The position numbers were made by a program, and so were the translations under genes. Below, in pieces: positions 1 through 4,338 of a DNA stretch of 5,906 nucleotides. Each line of letters opens with the position of its first letter. The stretch's first letter is position 1. Below the pieces are notes generated by a model. That model did not search any database, was not told where the DNA came from, and saw nothing but the letters and a program-made list of their open reading frames with translations. The DNA is from an uncultured Halioglobus sp. GTDB lineage: Bacteria; Pseudomonadota; Gammaproteobacteria; Pseudomonadales; Halieaceae. Location of the stretch: assembly GCA_905480565.1 (NCBI GenBank), contig CAJQQW010000358.1, positions 1 through 5,906 of the forward strand, in the 5' to 3' direction.

Positions 1-1871
1 TGCGGGTTGAGTTCCCCGTCGATACTCGCAGACAGCGCCATGGCTTTCAGTATTCGGGGTTTGAGCAGAGGATAGCAGTCGTTCAGCTCGTTTACCGCGC
101 GGCTGAAAGTGGCAACATCGCATGACTGGGAGGGCGCGATCGTCATGTCGCTGAGGTCCAGACTGTTGGCGGCAGCACTAAAGGCTAACTCGGAATCATC
201 GTCTCCGTGGTAGGCCAGCACGGATAACACAGTGCGCAGTTGCTTGGAAACCCGACGCAGTGTGCGATGGCGTGGGCGACCGGGGCGCACGCGGAAAAAC
301 TCGGGGTCCAGGTAGTGGCGAATCAATTGGAACAGGCACCACTCATAAAGATTAGTTCGTCGGTCCGCCCTGATCAGGGCGAGCAGGGTATTCTTGAACA
401 CCCGATACTGTTGCCTTGACATGGACTTCAGCGCCGGCAGACACATCTCCACCAGCGGCAGCCGCTGTCCGGCGTTCAACTCCTGTACCGCTGGCGACAC
501 CGCAATCATTGTCTCCCTTAGCCCTGAAATCCCTGCAGCGGCAATCACCTCAAACTGTTTCTGGCGTACAGATATCACAGGGTCTAACAACAGTGAAAAA
601 ATAAGAACATGGGCGCCCAGCGGTTCCCTGCACTGTCGAGCCAGCGCCAAAGGAATGCCCTCTGGCAGTGAGGATGCCGTCTCAGGCGAGTCGGGGGCGA
701 AATGCGCATCTGCTAGCGTCGTAGAGTCGCTCTCGTCCATGAGTGCCCCGGCTATTGCCGCGGTGACAATGGCCGCTCTGCCCACGCCTGCTTCGCTGCT
801 GCGGGTATCCGTGGGCTTCTCTGTGTAATGAACAGGTTCGCGTCTGATAAATTTTCCGTCCCACTCTGGTTCCACTCGCCTGATTCTGTTCTCCAGTGGC
901 GGGTGTGTGGCAAATAAATGCCACAGTCTGTGTTCTATCTGACCGAAAAAAATATGGGACATCTCATTGGCGCGCGCAGCATGGACTAGCGTGCCCGGAA
1001 TATAACCGCCGATAACCTTTAATGCGTCTGCAATACCCGCTTTGCTCCGTGTGAATTGCACCGCGCTGGCATCCGCGAGGTATTCCTTCTGGCGTGAAAT
1101 TGCGGCTTTTATAAAGCCTGCTACTGCTCCCCCCAGCCATCCCATGGCAAGCAAAATCAGCCCAAGGCCGAGAAAAGCGGGTCCGCCGCTGCGGCGACTA
1201 CTGGAGCCGGTGCGGGCATGGTTGCTGGAGCGCAAAATAAAATGGCCGACATCGCCGATAAAGGTAATCCCTTTCAGCATGGCTGCCAGGCGGATGTTCA
1301 ATCGCATATCGCCATTGAGTATATGGCTGAACTCGTGAGCGATGACCCCTTGCAGTTCATTTCTCTGCAGGTGATCAATGGTGCCGCGGGTCACTGCCAC
1401 CACGGCATTCGCCGGCGTTATACCTGCAGCAAATGCGTTGATACCGCGCTCGTCATTCATCACATAAACGGGTGGGACCGGCATGTTGGCCGCCAAAGCC
1501 ATCTCTTGCACCACGTTCAGGCAGCGTTGCTCTGCTGCGTCATCCGACTGCGGCAAAACCCGGGTGCCTCCCATGCGTTCGGCCACGGTCTTGCCGCCGG
1601 TAGACAGCTGTATCCACTTTACGAGTACTACCATGGCGACCGTGGCAGAGACCGCAAGGCCAATCATGCCGAAACGCGCCCAACTGAAATAGGAGGTAAA
1701 GCCGACCAGGCCGGACCCGCCGCTATAAAGGTTGTAGTCCTGACTGATGAAGAGGAACGCCGCTAACGCCGCATTAGTCAGTATCACCAGTAGAAAGACC
1801 GCGCTGATAAAAAGCAGTACCAGCAGACGCGTATTGCGTCTTGCGTGATCCTGTTGGGCAAAGAAGTCCAT
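1..1871 (-). CDS. M48 family membrane zinc metallopeptidase, partial (C-terminus cut by window edge)
   Basis: An HtpX/Ste24-type (M48) integral-membrane protease, expected to cleave proteins at or in the cytoplasmic membrane. The frame is open for 623 codons from ATG at 1871 and leaves the window without a stop. Seen: hydrophobic segments at about residues 16-42, 67-84 and 231-252; the zinc motif HEFSH at 179-183 followed by ILNGDMRLN; a second motif EYLADA with the third zinc-ligand Glu at 263; and an HPPLENR motif at 323-329, typical of M48. The ~290 residues after that form the long helical extension found in LemA-linked M48 proteins. The last visible residues (around SIDGELNP) resemble the start of the family's C-terminal helical end, so perhaps 30-40 residues are missing. 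The start is the only ATG after an in-frame TGA (the lemA stop) and no clear Shine-Dalgarno precedes it, suggesting coupling to lemA. Family call is firm; substrate is unknown. Confidence 0.95.
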   Translation of the reverse strand, partial: MDFFAQQDHARRNTRLLVLLFISAVFLLVILTNAALAAFLFISQDYNLYSGGSGLVGFTSYFSWARFGMIGLAVSATVAMVVLVKWIQLSTGGKTVAERMGGTRVLPQSDDAAEQRCLNVVQEMALAANMPVPPVYVMNDERGINAFAAGITPANAVVAVTRGTIDHLQRNELQGVIAHEFSHILNGDMRLNIRLAAMLKGITFIGDVGHFILRSSNHARTGSSSRRSGGPAFLGLGLILLAMGWLGGAVAGFIKAAISRQKEYLADASAVQFTRSKAGIADALKVIGGYIPGTLVHAARANEMSHIFFGQIEHRLWHLFATHPPLENRIRRVEPEWDGKFIRREPVHYTEKPTDTRSSEAGVGRAAIVTAAIAGALMDESDSTTLADAHFAPDSPETASSLPEGIPLALARQCREPLGAHVLIFSLLLDPVISVRQKQFEVIAAAGISGLRETMIAVSPAVQELNAGQRLPLVEMCLPALKSMSRQQYRVFKNTLLALIRADRRTNLYEWCLFQLIRHYLDPEFFRVRPGRPRHRTLRRVSKQLRTVLSVLAYHGDDDSELAFSAAANSLDLSDMTIAPSQSCDVATFSRAVNELNDCYPLLKPRILKAMALSASIDGELNP

Positions 1872-1889
1872 CCGGCCGAGGCCGCCGAA
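1872..1889 (-). other. 18-bp lemA/M48 spacer without a clear ribosome binding site
   Basis: The spacer is exactly six codons, so both genes lie in one frame separated by the lemA TGA. On the coding strand it is GC-rich with a short inverted repeat (GGCC-TC-GGCC) just before the ATG and no AGGAG-like element. The M48 gene is therefore probably translated by reinitiation or coupling after lemA. This is inference from spacing only. Confidence 0.45.
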
Positions 1890-2486
1890 TCAGAATGACA
1901 CCTGCGGCGCTGTCTGAATCGCCGGGGAATCCTCAAACTCTAATAGAGTGGCGTCCTCGGGGTGGCCAAACCGTGCCGCAAAAAACAGGGGCGGAAAGCT
2001 CTGCCTGTAAGTATTGTAGGCCATGACAGCATCATTGAAGCCCTGTCGAGCAAAGGCTACGCGATTTTCCGTGGTGGTGAGCTCCTCGGTGAGCTGCATC
2101 ATGTTTTCATTGGCTTGCAGTTCCGGATAAGCCTCCATTGTGACATTCAGTTTACCCAGCGCGCCGCGCAGTGCGCCCTCTGCGCTGGCGAGTTGGCCCA
2201 GATCGGCAGAGCCAACGTGTCCGTCCTGCATGCCTTTTAGTACGGCTGCGGCGTCATTGCGTGCACTGACAACGGCTTCCAGTGTGGTTCGTTCGTGCTC
2301 CATGTAAGCCCGCGCGGTTTCAACCAGGTTGGGTATCAGGTCATAGCGGCGCTTTAACTGCACTTCAATCTGGGAAAAAGCATTGAGATAGCGATTCTTG
2401 AGAGTGACAAGAGTGTTATAAATATTGGTGACGTAGATCACCAGGCCAATGAGCACCAGCCAAAAGATAATGGTCGAGACGTCCAT
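1890..2486 (-). CDS. lemA: LemA family membrane protein
   Basis: A 198-residue LemA protein, close to the usual ~190-200. Residues 6-24 form one N-terminal transmembrane segment, and the rest is the helical LemA domain expected to lie outside the membrane core. Recognisable blocks are the stretch around FSQIEVQLKRRYDLIPNLVE (about 38-57), the following AYMEHE, the ENR-VAFARQGFND segment, and a late FPPLFFAARFG, which matches the family's FP-x-x-x-FA-x-x-FGF ending with His in place of the last Phe. The ATG at 2486 has GGGG 8 bases upstream on the coding strand. It is the first gene of an operon with the M48 protease 18 bases downstream, a pairing common in Proteobacteria. The molecular role of LemA is not well defined; a role as partner or modulator of the adjacent protease is inferred from the pairing alone. 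Confidence 0.95.
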   Translation of the reverse strand: MDVSTIIFWLVLIGLVIYVTNIYNTLVTLKNRYLNAFSQIEVQLKRRYDLIPNLVETARAYMEHERTTLEAVVSARNDAAAVLKGMQDGHVGSADLGQLASAEGALRGALGKLNVTMEAYPELQANENMMQLTEELTTTENRVAFARQGFNDAVMAYNTYRQSFPPLFFAARFGHPEDATLLEFEDSPAIQTAPQVSF

Positions 2487-2533
2487 CTGGTCTACCCCGG
2501 TTATTGATTTTTCGTAGTGGCGTGATCCTGAGA

Positions 2534-2565
2534 CTTATACTGGCGAAGCCACGCGGCATTTTCAA
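2534..2565 (-). promoter_or_regulatory. weak candidate promoter for lemA-M48
   Basis: On the minus strand a TATAAG -10-like hexamer (2534-2539) lies about 48 bases upstream of the lemA ATG. A TTGAAA -35-like hexamer (2560-2565) is present, but the spacer is 20 bases, longer than the sigma70 optimum of 17. The -10 match is good; the pair is tentative. Confidence 0.25.
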
Positions 2566-2631
2566 CTCGTTAATTGCTGTTTTGCCAGGGCGCCGGCGCG
2601 TATGCGTGTAAAAAGTTCCATCTCAATTAGC

Positions 2632-2659
2632 TTGACTGAACGTGCGTTGCCTTTAAAGA
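2632..2659 (+). promoter_or_regulatory. candidate sigma70 promoter for the FHA gene
   Basis: TTGACT (2632-2637, 5 of 6 to consensus) and TAAAGA (2654-2659, 3 of 6) are separated by 16 bases, about 70 bases ahead of the FHA gene start. The -35 is good and the -10 is poor. The 244-bp region 2487-2730 shared with lemA also holds a 10-bp palindrome (GCGCCGGCGC, 2590-2599) between the two promoter candidates. Otherwise I see nothing in it. Confidence 0.35.
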
Positions 2660-2730
2660 TGGTAATAGATGCGCGGTGACATTGAAGTTCTAGCAGCCGT
2701 GTTTGGTTTTGGTCTACGGATGGGGCCTTT

Positions 2731-3366
2731 ATGGACAAACGAAAACTGGTGGTGCAGCTGGCCGGGCGTATGGGTGTAGCCGAGGAGAAGGCCGAGGAAT
2801 GGCTGCAAGCGGTAATGGATTTGCTTCATCAGGCTTACGTTGGCGATGTGGTGTCCGGCGGTGATGCACAGGAGCAGCCTGTAGATCGGTCGCTCAGCAG
2901 TCAGGGTTTGCCTGTCTTGCGACCGCTTACACGGGTGACAAAGCTAGCGATTGACGATGAAGTTGCAGTGGCAGTGGATCGTTTTCCCTACAGGGTCGGG
3001 CGTTACGAAGTGCCATTGGATCGCTTTCCCTTCAGGGTCGGGCGTGAAGGGCGGGTTCAAGCTGCTACGGGCGTTCGTGGGTTGATGGAACGCCGCCACT
3101 CCCCGGCCAAGAAAAATAACGAGTTGTACGTCAAGGATGAGGGTAAGACGGTCAATGTTTCGCGCGAACATTTCCAGATCGAACTAAAATCCGATGGTAG
3201 TTACGAATTGGTCGATCGTGGCAGTGCGTGCGGCACAATCGTAGGAAATCGGGCGGTAGGTGGCAACTACCTAGGGGGCCGGTGCCCTCTGAATTTCGGT
3301 GATTCGATTGTCGTGGGCACACCGGAGTCGGCGATCGTCTTTGAATTCTCAAGGGTAGATCAGTGA
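2731..3366 (+). CDS. FHA-domain protein with an HU/IHF-like N-terminal segment
   Basis: A 211-residue soluble protein with no signal peptide or membrane segment. Residues about 86-207 form a forkhead-associated (FHA) domain, a module that binds phosphothreonine peptides. Seen: the GR motif (G104-R105, with a duplicate G90-R91), SREH at 144-147, a GT pair at 168-169, and the late LNFGDSIVVG block. The usual Asn before GT is Cys167. Residues 1-45 have the spacing of the HU/IHF helix-turn-helix start: MDKRKLVVQLAG, then GVAEEKAEEW, then a Leu-rich helix and a GD-V turn. The beta arms that grip DNA are absent. Residues 46-80 look like a linker. Residues 80-93 and 94-107 are a tandem duplication covering the first FHA strand. 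The ATG at 2731 has GGGG (2722-2725) 5 bases upstream. The gene diverges from lemA-M48; no Ser/Thr kinase is visible in the window. The FHA call is firm, the HU-like call is inference, and the ligand is unknown. Confidence 0.88.
   Translation: MDKRKLVVQLAGRMGVAEEKAEEWLQAVMDLLHQAYVGDVVSGGDAQEQPVDRSLSSQGLPVLRPLTRVTKLAIDDEVAVAVDRFPYRVGRYEVPLDRFPFRVGREGRVQAATGVRGLMERRHSPAKKNNELYVKDEGKTVNVSREHFQIELKSDGSYELVDRGSACGTIVGNRAVGGNYLGGRCPLNFGDSIVVGTPESAIVFEFSRVDQ
2967..3045 (+). repeat. 42-bp in-frame tandem duplication inside the FHA gene
   Basis: Unit 1 is 2967-3008 and unit 2 begins at 3009. The core 2975-3003 matches 3017-3045 at 27 of 29 positions, and the 8 bases before each core match at 6. The period is 42 bp (14 codons), so the frame is kept. 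The encoded units, VAVDRFPYRVGRYE and VPLDRFPFRVGREG, each carry an FP-aromatic-RVGR strand, giving the protein two consecutive copies of the first FHA strand and its phosphopeptide-contacting Arg. Confidence 0.9.
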
Positions 3367-3571
3367 GCTGCGTTTGTTTCGTTGGAGTTGTGCGCAAAAG
3401 TGCTCTCGTCGTGGGCCGGCACGATCGCGATGCGCCGATAACGGTGTTGTGGTGATCTGGCGATACAGCCTGACCCGTTAACGATCGCCTGTTGGGCATG
3501 TTAGCGTGCTACCAGGGTGCTCACTTCACGCGCTGTGGTAGGTGCCGGTTTAGCTTTCACCGCGGCCCTCT
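3367..3571. other. gene-free gap between convergent FHA gene and hspQ
   Basis: About 205 bp lie between the two convergent stop codons. I see no credible ORF, no GC hairpin followed by a T-run on either strand, and no RNA gene. A 6-bp inverted repeat (GGCGAT with ATCGCC, loop about 20 bases) and another (CTACCA 3509-3514 with TGGTAG 3536-3541) are too weak to call terminators. Confidence 0.5.
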
Positions 3572-3901
3572 TCAGTGTCCCCGCTGTGCGCGGGATTCAT
3601 AAAACGTGCCATGAAAGGCGCCGAAAAACTCCCCCAGCTGAGGATGGTCTACCGCCTCGCCGCTGTGGTCCTCGAGAAGGTTCTGCTCGGACACATAAGC
3701 GATGTAGGTCTGTTCACTGTTTTCCGCCAGCAAGTGGTAAAACGGCTGGTCCTTGCGGGGGCGCACGTCCTCCGGTATCGATTCCCACCATTCCTCGGTG
3801 TTGCTAAAGGTGGGATCTACATCAAAAATAACGCCCCTGAATGGAAAAAGCCGGTGTTTTACTACCTGGCCAATGGTGAACTTTGCATCCCGTTTGAGCA
3901 T
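3572..3901 (-). CDS. hspQ: HspQ (YccV-like, hemimethylated-DNA-binding/Lon-associated protein)
   Basis: A small 109-residue cytoplasmic protein of the HspQ/YccV family. In E. coli, HspQ is a heat-shock protein that stimulates Lon proteolysis and was also reported to bind hemimethylated oriC DNA and affect DnaA levels. Seen: FTIGQVVKHRLFPFRGVIFD near the N-terminus (about 8-27), then VDPTF, a Trp/Glu-rich EEWWESIPEDVRPRKDQPFY block (about 37-56), YHLLAEN, AYVSEQNLL and HPQLGEFF. The EEWW...RPRKDQ block is longer than the matching part of the E. coli protein and follows the extended form common in alphaproteobacteria and some marine gammaproteobacteria. The ATG at 3901 has a strong AGGAG (3908-3912) six bases upstream, which fixes the start. 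It is transcribed away from rnr and convergent with the FHA gene. Family assignment is secure; function here is by homology. Confidence 0.95.
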   Translation of the reverse strand: MLKRDAKFTIGQVVKHRLFPFRGVIFDVDPTFSNTEEWWESIPEDVRPRKDQPFYHLLAENSEQTYIAYVSEQNLLEDHSGEAVDHPQLGEFFGAFHGTFYESRAQRGH

Positions 3902-3929
3902 TTTTTACTCCTGATCGACAGAGCGCAAA

Positions 3930-3958
3930 ATAACAGATTTGGGCAGGGAGCGGTGCAA
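3930..3958 (-). promoter_or_regulatory. candidate promoter for hspQ
   Basis: On the minus strand TTGCAC (3953-3958) and TGTTAT (3930-3935) are separated by 17 bases, about 29 bases ahead of the hspQ ATG. The -10 matches 4 of 6 and the -35 3 of 6. I looked for the heat-shock sigma32 pattern (CTTGAA with CCCCAT-T); only a partial CTTGCAC and CCCAAAT are present at the wrong spacing, so heat-shock control is not shown. Confidence 0.35.
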
Positions 3959-3959
3959 G

Positions 3960-4061
3960 TCATTTGTCCGGGTAAACAAATACACGCTTGGCGTTGATCG
4001 GTAAATCGACTTGTAGGGTGGGATGAGAGTCAGGGTAAAGGGCCAGCGCACGACCGGCCAT
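3960..4061 (-). CDS. possible 33-residue small ORF behind tRNA-Leu (unrecognised)
   Basis: From ATG at 4061 to TGA at 3960 the minus strand encodes 33 residues, starting MAGRALALYPDSHP and ending with an FVYPDK stretch. It begins 9 bases after the tRNA CCA end and stops 58 bases before hspQ. There is no Shine-Dalgarno; the leader is A-rich (AUAAAA before AUG). The amino-acid mix looks protein-like, but the ORF is too short for statistics to help, and the frame is also open upstream through the tRNA, so it may be chance. I do not recognise it. It could also be the remnant tail of a larger gene. Low confidence. Confidence 0.2.
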   Translation of the reverse strand: MAGRALALYPDSHPTLQVDLPINAKRVFVYPDK

Positions 4062-4070
4062 TTTTATGGA

Positions 4071-4157
4071 TGGTGCCCAGGAGAGGACTTGAACCTCCAC
4101 GCCCTTGCGAGCACTAGCACCTGAAGCTAGCGTGTCTACCAATTTCACCACCTGGGC
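4071..4157 (-). tRNA. tRNA-Leu, anticodon CAG (reads CUG)
   Basis: An 87-base class II tRNA read on the minus strand. The acceptor stem is GCCCAGG paired with CCTGGGC, followed by A and an encoded CCA (3' end at 4071). The anticodon arm is CTAGC-TTCAGGT-GCTAG, with CAG at 4123-4121. The long variable arm of leucine tRNAs is present as GCTC-GCAA-GGGC, a four-pair stem (one G-T) closed by a GNRA-type GCAA loop. The T arm is GGAGG-TTCAAGT-CCTCT. The anticodon arm and much of the body resemble E. coli tRNA-Leu(CAG). CUG is a frequent codon in the neighbouring genes. Its own promoter lies about 48 bases upstream. Confidence 0.97.
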
Positions 4158-4204
4158 ATGACTGCGTATCTTCCGCGACAGGGAAGGCAACAGCAAGCGC
4201 GGCG

Positions 4205-4233
4205 ACTTTACTTTTCCCGCGCGTCCATGTCAA
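4205..4233 (-). promoter_or_regulatory. sigma70 promoter of tRNA-Leu with GC-rich discriminator
   Basis: On the minus strand a perfect TTGACA (4228-4233) and TAAAGT (4205-4210, 4 of 6) are separated by exactly 17 bases. The bases after the -10 are CGCCGCGC, a GC-rich discriminator of the type that makes stable-RNA promoters sensitive to ppGpp. Transcription would start near 4198, giving a leader of about 40 bases before the mature tRNA 5' end, to be removed by RNase P. Stringent control is inferred from the discriminator. Confidence 0.8.
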
Positions 4234-4288
4234 TGCCCAGCCGGTGGTGGCGGCAATACACAACAGAGCGGTGTGGACTGATCTCGCG

Positions 4289-4294
4289 TATAAT
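4289..4294 (+). promoter_or_regulatory. candidate -10 element for rnr
   Basis: A perfect TATAAT lies 44 bases ahead of the rnr ATG, which would give a 5' leader of roughly 38 bases. No good -35 is seen at 16-18 bases upstream (GAGCGG at the 17-base position) and there is no TG extension. The promoter may be weak or need an activator, or the match may be chance. Confidence 0.45.
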
Positions 4295-4338
4295 TGAGGA
4301 AAATCCAACATCGAGAATTTATTACAAGGCCCCTTCTT

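Noticed and set aside
394..828. 144-codon plus-strand ORF within the M48 C-terminal region
   Set aside because: The minus-strand frame is unbroken and matches the family extension throughout; the plus-strand frame is Ser/Ala-rich with no domain.
1218..1766. 182-codon plus-strand ORF across the M48 gene
   Set aside because: It is antisense to the zinc-binding region of the protease, has no recognisable motif, and is His/Gly-rich as expected of a shadow frame.
2590..2599. GCGCCGGCGC palindrome as an operator between lemA and the FHA gene
   Set aside because: A single 10-bp GC palindrome is expected by chance in such DNA and matches no operator I recognise.
3580..3594. CCCGC-TGTGC-GCGGG hairpin at the 3' end of hspQ as a terminator
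   Set aside because: The stem is five pairs, lies inside the coding end, and no T-run follows on either strand.
4041..4065. GGCC...GGCC inverted repeat followed by T5 on the plus strand, as a rho-independent terminator
   Set aside because: Only four firm pairs, and no plus-strand transcript is expected here. On the minus strand, where the tRNA is transcribed, it is followed only by CTTT.
4071..4157. tRNA-Leu 3' end as an integration (att) site for a mobile element
   Set aside because: No duplicated tRNA 3' segment, integrase or phage gene is visible in the window.
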